Assembly: GCA_937959285.1 (NCBI GenBank)
Contig: CALGAR010000018.1
Span: forward strand, 62,001-126,000
DNA length: 64,000 bases
Reading direction: 5' to 3'
Source of the DNA: an uncultured Bryobacterales bacterium
Lineage (GTDB): Bacteria > Acidobacteriota > Terriglobia > Bryobacterales > Bryobacteraceae
How positions within the stretch are numbered: the stretch's first letter is position 1; each line of letters begins with the position of its first letter. The notes below the pieces were generated by a model. The model saw nothing but the letters and a program-made list of their open reading frames with translations. It was not told the origin of the DNA and did no database searches. The position numbers and the translations under genes are program-made. Positions 35,495-43,833 of the stretch are shown in pieces.

Positions 35495-36709
35495 CTAGGG
35501 TGTTGTTTGGGAGGGGCCAGCCGGTTTCGCCTGGGACGGAGGAGTTGCGCCCGGTCCTCCGGGACGCATGCCAAAGGGCCGCGGAGGCTGCTTGACGAAC
35601 GCTGCGACATCCCGCGCGGCTTTGGTTTCCACTCCCGGCTTCTGTAGGAAGCCCAGGTCTCGGAACCAGTCAATAAAGCGATACTGCCACGTGCCGAATG
35701 GAATTCCTTTCCGGTCAGTCAAACCGCCGGTCATGCGGCTGCCATCTTCCAGAGGATCGCCCGGGTGGCGGCCATTTCCGTAGATGTGCATCTCGATATT
35801 CGGCACACCCAGAGCTAGCATTGCCGAGTAGTAGTCCAGTGCCCAGATCGCGTGAATTCGATCGCCCGAGCCCGCTGTGGCGATGAACGCCGGCGGGACA
35901 TCACGGGGAATGGGGGGCGCTGTGCGATTGCGTGCGAACGGAGTGGGACCAGGATAGATGATCCCGACGAAATCGGGCCGCGAGCTGATTCCGGCTAGCG
36001 GGTCGCTCGGATCGTTGTTGTTCCTGTCGAAGTCCTCGTACAGGACAGCGGCCGCCGAGGACAGCTCCGCGCCTGCGGAGAATCCCATAATGCCGATCTT
36101 CTTTGGATCGAGATTCAACTCCTTCGCGTACGCCCGCACCAGCCGGATCGCCTGTAGTGCGTCTCTCACGGCGTCGGTCTGGGGTGAATATCCATCGCGC
36201 CGGAGCCGGTTCCTCAGGATCACCGTATTGACGCCGTAGTTGTAGAAGAACGGCACGAAATCAGCCCCCTCTGAACCAACATTCAGCGTGTTGTGGCCGC
36301 CGCCTGCAGCGAGGATCACGGCCGCCCCGGTGTTGAGCGAGGGATCCACCGTGTGCACTTCAATCGACGGGTTATGAATGTTGACAATGCTCGCGATCCG
36401 CCCCGGCACGCTTCGGCTCATGTTGTATTGCTCGGCTTCGCGAATGCGCTCCTTGTTCAGGAAGGGAGAGTCCGGCGGATACAGTGGGACCACCAATCCG
36501 CCCTGGAGAATGGGCTGAGGTGAATAGGGCCCATTCGTTGCCGGTCCGGGCTTCGGCACCGAGCCCGGCGCGGGCAGCGGAGGCAGCAATTTACTCGCCG
36601 CAGCGCCCGCCGCCTGGGCATGGGCGTTCGCTGCTGACAGCGCAAACATGAGCAGCGCAGAGAGCGAGAAACCGAGTCTGCGCGTTCGCAAAACCGTTGG
36701 AATGTTCAT
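35495..36709 (-). CDS. Secreted alpha/beta-hydrolase, BD-FAE/esterase-like
   Basis: A 404-residue exported hydrolase. Signal peptide residues 1-31 (LGFSLSALLMFALSAANAHA). The nucleophile elbow is GIMGFSAGAELS, the oxyanion segment AAGGGHNTLN replaces the usual HGGG, and catalytic His is in IYGNGRHPGDP. This is the pattern of acetyl-xylan/feruloyl esterases and other carbohydrate esterases. The C-terminal 40 residues are Pro/Gly-rich and probably disordered. GAAGGA precedes the ATG. It may cut acyl groups from plant polymers. Confidence 0.85.
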   Translation of the reverse strand: MNIPTVLRTRRLGFSLSALLMFALSAANAHAQAAGAAASKLLPPLPAPGSVPKPGPATNGPYSPQPILQGGLVVPLYPPDSPFLNKERIREAEQYNMSRSVPGRIASIVNIHNPSIEVHTVDPSLNTGAAVILAAGGGHNTLNVGSEGADFVPFFYNYGVNTVILRNRLRRDGYSPQTDAVRDALQAIRLVRAYAKELNLDPKKIGIMGFSAGAELSSAAAVLYEDFDRNNNDPSDPLAGISSRPDFVGIIYPGPTPFARNRTAPPIPRDVPPAFIATAGSGDRIHAIWALDYYSAMLALGVPNIEMHIYGNGRHPGDPLEDGSRMTGGLTDRKGIPFGTWQYRFIDWFRDLGFLQKPGVETKAARDVAAFVKQPPRPFGMRPGGPGATPPSQAKPAGPSQTTP

Positions 36710-36739
36710 TGTCCTTCAGATGATCCTGGTGAAGCGCGG

Positions 36740-36976
36740 CTAGGGGGTTGAGCGCGGACCGGGACGCTTCCTCTGCTCCAGCTCGCGCCGTCTCTTTGCC
36801 GCTGCAATTCGTTCCTGTTTTGAGCCCTTCAGCTTTATCACAGGACCAGGGCTTCCGCAAGCACGCTTCCGCGTCACAGGCTTTCCGAGGCGGGGTGTTC
36901 GTTTTTGGGAACGGGAGTCCGAAGGCGGACACGGTTCCTTCTCGCATCGCTTGCAAGTGGCAGAAAACAGGAGCAC
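36740..36976 (-). CDS. Possible small Cys- and Lys/Arg-rich protein
   Basis: A 78-residue open frame from a GTG in the 303-base gap between the esterase and permease genes. It has a CKRCEKEPC cluster near the start and a strongly basic C-terminal half (KLKGSKQERIAAAKRRREL). The composition is unlike random antisense frames, but there is no ribosome site and no known homologue I can name. It reads divergently from the permease. Treat as a weak candidate. Confidence 0.25.
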   Translation of the reverse strand: MLLFSATCKRCEKEPCPPSDSRSQKRTPRLGKPVTRKRACGSPGPVIKLKGSKQERIAAAKRRRELEQRKRPGPRSTP

Positions 36977-37012
36977 GATGATGGCCGTGCTCTTGCGGCC
37001 AGCGATGTTGCT

Positions 37013-39511
37013 ATGAGGGACATCGGGTACACCCTCCGGATCCTTGCGCGATCCCCGCTTCTGACGCTCGTTGTTGTCCTGTCTCTGGGTTTGGGCATCG
37101 GCGCAAATACTGCTATCTTCTCGATGCTGCACCAGGTAGTTCTCCGCAGTCTTCCCGTCGAGCGGCCTGAGGAGATCGTCATTCTCAACTCACCCGAAGA
37201 GTTCAAGAGCGGGCGGATCTCGGTCGACAGCTCCGGCGGAGGGAACTTCATCTTTAGTTACCGGATGTTCCGGCTCCTCGAGAAAGAACCGCAGGGTGTT
37301 TCGGGGATTGCCGGATTCCGGCTATTGGATGCGAACATCAGCTACCGGAACCAGACGGTCGACGGGGTCGCGATGGTGGTCTCCGGTCAGTACTTCCCTC
37401 TGCTCGGGGTGAAGGCGAGGATGGGGCGGCTGATTGAGCCGGAAGACGATGTCCACGGCGCCGGGCATCCCGTAGCCGTCCTGTCCCACGGCTACTGGCA
37501 GAACAACCTGGGAGGGCGGGAAGATGTCCTGAACAAGCCGCTTCGCGTGAACGGTCAGATTCTGACCATCGTCGGTGTTGCTGCTCCCGGTTTCACCGGC
37601 ATGACTTTCGGCGAAAGCCCGGACGTCTTCGTGCCGCTCGCGCTGAAGCCGTTCATGACGCCGGGGTGGGACGGCACGGACAGTTGGGACGACTACTGGC
37701 TGTATCTGTTTGCCCGCCTGAAGCCGGGCGTTTCGCGGCAACAGGCAGAGCAGGCGCTCAACGCATCCTACCGCGGTTTTATGGGGCTGCAGGCGACCGA
37801 ATCCAACGCTCTGCGGCCTGAGAGGCGTGAGAGGTTTCTCAAGTCCCAGTTGACTCTTCTTGATGGAAGCAGGGGAGCGATACCGGCCCGCGACTCCAGC
37901 AAGACTCCGATCCTCATTTTGATGGCGGCAACAGCCCTCGTGCTGCTGATTGCGATCGCTAACACAGCGAACCTCTTGCTGGCCCGCGCGGCGCAGCGGA
38001 GGAAGGAGCTTGCGATACGAACGGCGCTCGGCGCCAGCCGCCTGCGCATCATGCAGCAGGCCTTGACCGAAGCGCTCGTGCTCTCGCTCGCCGGCGGTCT
38101 CGCCGGGCTTCTCTTCGCAGTTTGGACGATCAGTTTCATGGTCGGAGCGATAACCGGCGGCCGGCCGACGGAGGAGTTGAGCTCCAGTCTGGAATGGCCC
38201 GTCCTCCTGTTTGCCCTCGGCATCTCCCTGGTGAGCGGAGTTCTTGCGGGTCTCTATCCGGCCTGGGAAGCGGCGAGGAGCAGCGTTGCCGGAGTCTTGA
38301 AGGATCACGCCGCGAACGTTTCCTCTGGTCTTGGCGCGGCTCGTGTCCGCAAGCTGCTTGTTTGCGCGCAGGTGATGGCTTCCGCTCTCCTGCTGATACC
38401 GACCGGACTGTTCATGAAGAGTCTCGTAAACCTGCTGCACGTCGACCTCGGCATCAGAGTGGAGAGCATGATGACCTTTCGAATCTCTCCCGAGCTGAAC
38501 GGGTACAAGCCTGCGCAGAGCCGGGCGCTGATAGACCGGGCGGAGCAGCAGTTGAGCGCGATTCCAGGCGTGCGCGGCGTAGCGACCTCCCTGGTTCCGC
38601 TGCTTGATGGAAGCAACTGGGTGAGCACTGTCAAGGTGGAAGGGTTCTCCCGCGACGCAAACGCGGATCGATTTTCGATGTACAACGTTGTGGGGGCGGG
38701 ATTCTTCAGCAAAATGGGAATCCCTCTCATCAGCGGACGTGAGTTTACAGAACGCGACACAATGGCCGGGCCCAAGGTGGCGGTGGTGAATGAGCAGTTT
38801 GCGAGGCATTTCTTCGGCGACCAGAATCCGATTGGCAGGAAGTTTGCAATCGGTCCTAAGGACGCACTTGACACCGAAATTATCGGCGTCGTGAAGGACA
38901 TGCACTACGCGGATGTAAAGGAGAAGCGCCCGCGCCTCTTTTTCACTCCATGGGCACAAAGTGAAGGCATCGGCTCGATCTCCTTCTACGTGTGGAGCGA
39001 GCTGCCCGCTGGAAGAGTGGCCTCGGAAATCCGTAGAGTCATGAACGGGCTGGACCCCGATCTTCCGCTTCAGGATTTGCGGACGATGGAGGAGCAGGTG
39101 CGGAGGAACATACGCTCGGATCACCTTATCCTTCAGCTTTCGGCGACGTTTGCAATCGTGGCGACGCTTCTGGCGATGATCGGGCTTTACGGTGTGATGG
39201 CCTACAACGTGACGCGGCGGACCCGCGAGATCGGGATTCGTATTGCGCTGGGAGCTGAGCCTGAGAGCATCCGGCGCATGGTGCTGAGCGAACTCCTGGT
39301 GATCCTTGGCGTTGGCATGGCCGCGGGCATCCCTGCCGCCATTGCCTTGGCGCGCTTCACCGAGAGTCAGTTGTTCGGCGTGAAATCCTTTGATGCCGCG
39401 GTCATTGCTGGAGCGGCGGTTGCACTGACGATAGCATCGCTGCTTGCCGGAGCGATTCCCGCAAGGCGCGCCACGCGTGTCGATCCCGTCGTAGCGCTCC
39501 GGTATGAATAG
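37013..39511 (+). CDS. MacB/FtsX-type ABC transporter permease (orphan, duplicated)
   Basis: An 832-residue permease in the acidobacterial duplicated-orphan-permease style. Two MacB-type periplasmic plus FtsX modules: N-terminal helix at LLTLVVVLSLGLGIGANTAIFS, FtsX helices near LILMAATALVLLIAIANTANLLLARAAQRRKELAIRTALGASR, and again NVTRRTREIGIRIALGAEPESIRRMVLSELLVILGVGMA with the usual terminal VDPVVALRYE. No ATPase gene is adjacent, so the ATPase must be supplied in trans or the protein works without one. I start at ATG 37013 because MRDIGYTLRILARSPL is the family's common N-terminus; the PadR-like N-domain of many members is missing. Confidence 0.88.
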   Translation: MRDIGYTLRILARSPLLTLVVVLSLGLGIGANTAIFSMLHQVVLRSLPVERPEEIVILNSPEEFKSGRISVDSSGGGNFIFSYRMFRLLEKEPQGVSGIAGFRLLDANISYRNQTVDGVAMVVSGQYFPLLGVKARMGRLIEPEDDVHGAGHPVAVLSHGYWQNNLGGREDVLNKPLRVNGQILTIVGVAAPGFTGMTFGESPDVFVPLALKPFMTPGWDGTDSWDDYWLYLFARLKPGVSRQQAEQALNASYRGFMGLQATESNALRPERRERFLKSQLTLLDGSRGAIPARDSSKTPILILMAATALVLLIAIANTANLLLARAAQRRKELAIRTALGASRLRIMQQALTEALVLSLAGGLAGLLFAVWTISFMVGAITGGRPTEELSSSLEWPVLLFALGISLVSGVLAGLYPAWEAARSSVAGVLKDHAANVSSGLGAARVRKLLVCAQVMASALLLIPTGLFMKSLVNLLHVDLGIRVESMMTFRISPELNGYKPAQSRALIDRAEQQLSAIPGVRGVATSLVPLLDGSNWVSTVKVEGFSRDANADRFSMYNVVGAGFFSKMGIPLISGREFTERDTMAGPKVAVVNEQFARHFFGDQNPIGRKFAIGPKDALDTEIIGVVKDMHYADVKEKRPRLFFTPWAQSEGIGSISFYVWSELPAGRVASEIRRVMNGLDPDLPLQDLRTMEEQVRRNIRSDHLILQLSATFAIVATLLAMIGLYGVMAYNVTRRTREIGIRIALGAEPESIRRMVLSELLVILGVGMAAGIPAAIALARFTESQLFGVKSFDAAVIAGAAVALTIASLLAGAIPARRATRVDPVVALRYE

Positions 39512-39563
39512 ACAGCGGGCTGGGGCGTCAGGGAACGGCAGATGTGTGCAATGCTCGATGGTG

Positions 39564-41033
39564 ATGAGACGCCGCGACTTTCTTGCCGCATCCGCTGCCG
39601 TCCCTTTTTCCGCCGGGGCGCCTGCCGTAAGGCCGCCAGCTCCTTTCGGAGCCACTCCTTCGGAACGGCAGCTCCGGTGGCATGAGATGGAGTCCTATGC
39701 GTTCCTTCACTTTACGATCAATACCTTTACAGACAAGGAGTGGGGTTACGGCGACGAAGATCCGGCTCTTTTCAACCCAACTGCTTTCGATGCTGACGCG
39801 ATCGTAGAGCCGCTTGCGGATGCGGGGATGACCGGAATCATTCTCACTTGCAAGCACCACGACGGCTATTGCTTATGGCCGACCGCGACAACGGATCACT
39901 GCGTTCGAAAGAGTCCCTGGCGGGGTGGGCGGGGCGACGTCGTCCGCGAGCTGTCGGAAGCGGCACGGCGCCGCAAGCTCAAGTTTGGCGTCTACCTGTC
40001 TCCCTGGGATCGGAACCATCCTGCCTACGGCACACCCGACTACATCGGCGTCTATCGTTCCCAACTGCGGGAACTTCTGACCCGCTATGGACCAATCTTC
40101 GAGGTCTGGCACGACGGCGCGAACGGCGGGGACGGCTACTACGGCGGAGCGCGGGAAAAACGGGTGATCGACAAGCGGAGCTATTACGACTGGCCCAATA
40201 CGTGGGAACTCGTGCGGTCCTTGCAGCCCGATGCCGTCATCTTCAGCGATGTCGGCCCTGATATCCGCTGGGTTGGTAACGAGAAAGGGTTCGCTGGGGA
40301 GACATGTTGGGCGACCTACGATCCTGTGGGGGAGGATGGAGGTGCACCGGCTCCTGGCTACACCCGGTATAAGGAGGGAATGACCGGGCACCGTCACGGC
40401 TCAAAATGGATGCCCGCGGAATGCGACGTTTCCATCCGGCCCGGCTGGTTCTGGCACGAGCGGGAAAACAGCAAGGTGAAGAGCGCGCGGGAGCTGATGG
40501 ATCTGTACTATCAATCCGTCGGCCGGGGCGCGAGCTTCCTGTTGAATGTGCCTCCGGACCGCCGCGGGTTGCTGCATGAGGCGGATGTCCGTTCGCTGCG
40601 CGAGTTCGGGAAGCTGCGGCGAGCCGTATTCCAGCGAAACCTCGCTGCCTCCGCAAAGGTGACTGCCTCTAACGTTCGCGGCAAGGCGAAGGCTTTTCAG
40701 CCTCAAGATCTCCTCGATGGGTCCCGGACCAGCTATTGGGCGACAGATGACGAGGTTCTTACCGGAGACGTTATCTTCGAGTTTGCCGCTCCCGTCACGT
40801 TCAACGTCGTTCGCTTGCGGGAAGCAATCCGGCTTGGTCAGAGGATCGATTCCTTTGCCTTAGACGTCTGGAGCGATGGCGGATGGAGCCCGTTCGCGGA
40901 AGCGACGAGCATTGGCTCCTGCCGTCTGATTCGAACCGCCAGCCCGGTTACTACAATCCGGGTCCGCCTGCGGATTACAAAAGCGTCGGCATCCCCGGCT
41001 CTGAGCGACTTCGGGCTCTTCCTGGATGCTTAG
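39564..41033 (+). CDS. GH29 alpha-L-fucosidase-like enzyme, Tat-exported
   Basis: An approximately 489-residue glycoside hydrolase. The start MRRRDFLAAS is a Tat signal. The catalytic domain shows LHFTINTFTDKEWG, ILTCKHHDGYCLWP (substrate-binding His pair) and EVWHDGANG with the catalytic nucleophile Asp, the GH29 pattern. The C-terminal about 140 residues form an F5/8-type (CBM32-like) carbohydrate-binding domain. An ATG at 39558 is two codons longer and an upstream ATG at 39504 would overlap the permease. It should remove fucosyl residues from glycans in the periplasm. The stop touches the restored stop of the convergent propeller gene. Confidence 0.87.
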   Translation: MRRRDFLAASAAVPFSAGAPAVRPPAPFGATPSERQLRWHEMESYAFLHFTINTFTDKEWGYGDEDPALFNPTAFDADAIVEPLADAGMTGIILTCKHHDGYCLWPTATTDHCVRKSPWRGGRGDVVRELSEAARRRKLKFGVYLSPWDRNHPAYGTPDYIGVYRSQLRELLTRYGPIFEVWHDGANGGDGYYGGAREKRVIDKRSYYDWPNTWELVRSLQPDAVIFSDVGPDIRWVGNEKGFAGETCWATYDPVGEDGGAPAPGYTRYKEGMTGHRHGSKWMPAECDVSIRPGWFWHERENSKVKSARELMDLYYQSVGRGASFLLNVPPDRRGLLHEADVRSLREFGKLRRAVFQRNLAASAKVTASNVRGKAKAFQPQDLLDGSRTSYWATDDEVLTGDVIFEFAAPVTFNVVRLREAIRLGQRIDSFALDVWSDGGWSPFAEATSIGSCRLIRTASPVTTIRVRLRITKASASPALSDFGLFLDA

Positions 41034-42267
41034 GCCGCGATCGAGTAGGCTGCCAGAGTTGTTTCGTTGCGCAGGAAAATACGGCCTTCTGCGAGGGCAG
41101 GGTAGGATCGGACGATACCGGGCAGCAGTTGCGCCTTCCCTTCGGCCTGGTACGCTTTCGGACTGGCTTGCGCGAGGACCGCTTGTCCGCTCTCGCGCAC
41201 GATGAGCAGCTTTTTCCGAGCAAGGTCACTGTGCCCGCGCCGAAATCATCGACGCTCCATTGCACTTTCCCGGTACTCATTTCCACGCAGCGGAAGCTCT
41301 GGCCGAACTCCTGCCTGCCGTGAAAGCCGTAGAGGAAGCCGTCTTTGTACACGTTGCTTGCGTAGTGGTTCGAAAGCACGTCGTCGGAAGACCAGAGCTT
41401 CTTTATTTGTGTCCCGCTGACTTCCAGAAGGACTGCTCCGGTGTTGTAGCTGGCTGAAAGAAAAATCCGGTTTCCATCTACCACGGGAACTGCTGCATTG
41501 ACTGAGGCGTTGCTCCGGGAGCGCCACCGAAAGTGAAACCGGACCTTCCCGGTGTCCGGCTCGACAGCAGCCAGGCCTTCGCGCGTGAAACAAAGGATGG
41601 TTCGAACGCCATCGACGACAGCGGCGATCGGTGATGAGTAGCCGGCATCGTCATCCGTTGCGGTCCAAAGCACCTTGCCGCTGCTTTTGTCGAATGCGAC
41701 CAGACCCGCTCCTTTAGGCCCTCCGACATTGACGTAGACTGCCCTATCGTCCACCAGCGGCGAAGCTGCAGCCCCAAAGAAACCCTTTCGGACTCCGAAC
41801 TTCTGATGTGTGTCCACTCGCCAGAGGGCCCGGCCCGACTTTAGGTCGATTGCGTGCAGCACGCCCTCGGCGCCGAACGTGAAGATTCGTTCGCCCGAGA
41901 CTGTGGGCGTCCCTCGAGGTCCTTCATCAAATCCGAAATCGTCCCGATAGTTGGTCCCGTACTCGAACAGCCAAAGCGACTTTCCGGTCGCGGCCTCCAT
42001 GCACTCCACTCTCTCCTTGTCGCCGACTCGATGGAAAAGGATGAGCTGGTTCTTGACGACAACCGGTGAGCTGAACCCTTCACCGACTCCCTTCTTCCAA
42101 AGCAGGTGAGGATTCTTCAACGAAACGTCGAGCGGGTCCGGGTAGATGCCATTCCTTGTTGGACCGAGAAACTGAGGCCAATCCGCAGCGGCGGCAAAGG
42201 GAGCGGCAGCAATCGAGAGAAGAGCAGATCGTCGGGATGGCATCCGATTTTTCTTTCTCCCAATCAT
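41030..42267 (-). CDS. Exported PQQ-like beta-propeller protein, frameshifted near its 3' end
   Basis: A secreted propeller protein (MPSRRSALLSIAAAPFAAAADWPQF is the export signal). It shows PQQ-enzyme-like repeats such as LLWKKGVGEGFSSPVVVK, TGKSLWLFEY and SGRALWRVDTHQKFG, resembling BamB-like and quinoprotein-type propellers without clear catalytic residues. As written, the frame runs on to 40975 with a Ser/Arg/Lys-rich tail. Moving the frame by one at an A5 run (minus strand; T run 41211-41215) restores a normal end, KLLIVRESGQAVLAQ onward to YSIAA and stop at 41030-41032. This is either a sequencing error or a true disabling or programmed frameshift. Confidence 0.82.
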
Positions 42268-42341
42268 CTTAGTCCTGCCACTCCGACAAAGTTCCCGCCG
42301 GCGGAGCTTGAGGATCTTAGCCAGGGAGCAGCTGGCGAAGG

Positions 42342-43712
42342 CTAGGATTCGCCCAGCATCCGCAGGTAACCGGCTACTGCTTCAATCCCGCGGTAGAAGT
42401 TGGGCAGGTAGAGCTTCTCATTTGGTGAGTGCAGGTTATCATCGGGCAGTCCGAAGCCCATCATCACGCTCGGAATTTTCAAATGCTTGTCAAAAAGGCC
42501 GACGATTGGGATTGAGCCTCCCGACCGGATGTAGACGGTCTCCTGTCCAAACACTTGAGTCATTGCCCTGGCGGCCGTCTCGATGTAACGGTTGTTCGGA
42601 TTGACCAGAGAGGGTGGGGCTGCATGAATCGTCTTGAATTCGGCTGTCACACCTCTGGGGCAGGCCTTGGCCACTGCCTGCTGCAGTTGCGCCTGGGCTT
42701 CCTGAGGATCCTGATTCGCAACCAGCCTGGCGCTGATTTTCGCGACGGCGCGCGCGGGGATTACCGTCTTGGCGCCCTCACCGACGAATCCGCCGCGAAT
42801 CCCGTGGACTTCCAGCGTGGGGCGCGCCCAAAGGCGCTCCAGGACCGGAATGCCAGGTTCGCCGGTCAGCTCTCGTACACCAATTTCCTTTTCAGCGAAC
42901 TCCTTCTCATTGAACGGCAGGCGAGCCCACGCTTCGCGCTCCTTCTCGGAGGGCGGCTCAACGCGATCATAGAAGCCTGGGATGCAGATGTGTCCATCAC
43001 GGTCTTTTAGAGAACACAGGATCTCAGCGATGGCCTGGATCGGATTCGGAGCAGCGCCTCCATACATTCCCGAGTGCAGATCCTGTCTAGCGCCGGTCAC
43101 GGTCAACTCACCGTAGATGATTCCGCGCAGGCCAACGCAAATGGTCGGCAGCTCGGGAGCAAACATTTCAGTGTCGCAGATGACCGCGGCGTCGGCTTTC
43201 AGCCGGGGGTCGCCGGACTGAACGAATGCCTCGATGTGCTCTCCGCCTACTTCCTCTTCGCCTTCGATCAGAAAGCGAACGTTCACAGGCAGCCGACCCT
43301 CGGTCTTCATGAAGCCTTCGACGGCTTTGATCAGGATGTAGGTCTGCCCCTTGTCATCGCTGGCACCGCGGGCGTAGATGTTCTCACCTCGCACTTGCGG
43401 TTCAAACGGCGGCGATATCCACTCGTTGAGCGGATCCGGCGGCTGGACATCGTAGTGCCCGTAAAACAGCAGTGTCGGCTTGCCTGGAGCTTCCAGCCAC
43501 TCTCCGTAGACCAGCGGGTTTCCCCGGCCAGTGATCAGGCCGACGTTCTTGAGTCCGGCGTTCCGCAGTTCCTGCTCCACGAATTCGGCGGCGCGGCGGA
43601 CGTCGGCGGCATGTTCGGAGAGAGTGCTAATGCTGGGGATGCGCAGAAAGGCTTTTAACCCTTCCAGGAATTGCTGCTGGTTCTCTCGGTAGTAGTTCAT
43701 GTTCGTAGTCAT
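42342..43712 (-). CDS. M20-family dipeptidase/metallopeptidase
   Basis: A 456-residue M20 (peptidase/carnosinase-type) enzyme. Zinc-ligand motifs are FYGHYDVQPPDP (His, Asp), GASDDKG (bridging Asp), EGEEEVGGEH (catalytic Glu and ligand), ICDTEMF and SGGSIPIV with PDDNLHSPNEKLYLP (C-terminal His). The dimerisation domain is intact (RDLHSGMYGG-like stretch, here QDLHSGMYGG). It should trim dipeptides or N-acyl amino acids in the cytoplasm; no signal peptide. GATGGGCGAC sits before the ATG. Confidence 0.93.
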   Translation of the reverse strand: MTTNMNYYRENQQQFLEGLKAFLRIPSISTLSEHAADVRRAAEFVEQELRNAGLKNVGLITGRGNPLVYGEWLEAPGKPTLLFYGHYDVQPPDPLNEWISPPFEPQVRGENIYARGASDDKGQTYILIKAVEGFMKTEGRLPVNVRFLIEGEEEVGGEHIEAFVQSGDPRLKADAAVICDTEMFAPELPTICVGLRGIIYGELTVTGARQDLHSGMYGGAAPNPIQAIAEILCSLKDRDGHICIPGFYDRVEPPSEKEREAWARLPFNEKEFAEKEIGVRELTGEPGIPVLERLWARPTLEVHGIRGGFVGEGAKTVIPARAVAKISARLVANQDPQEAQAQLQQAVAKACPRGVTAEFKTIHAAPPSLVNPNNRYIETAARAMTQVFGQETVYIRSGGSIPIVGLFDKHLKIPSVMMGFGLPDDNLHSPNEKLYLPNFYRGIEAVAGYLRMLGES

Positions 43713-43833
43713 TGTCGCCCATCTCTGTCTTGAGTTGTCTCCGCTATTGTTTCTCGCATCGCATTCGTTTGCCGCGACGGCGGCGGAGCCATGGCTGGTA
43801 CACTAAACAAAGCGTCCCGCCAAAGGAGCCATC

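Noticed and set aside
37322..39655. 777-codon minus-strand open frame
   Set aside because: It is antisense to the permease gene, which shows clear family motifs throughout; the antisense protein is a His/Gln/Arg-rich artefact.
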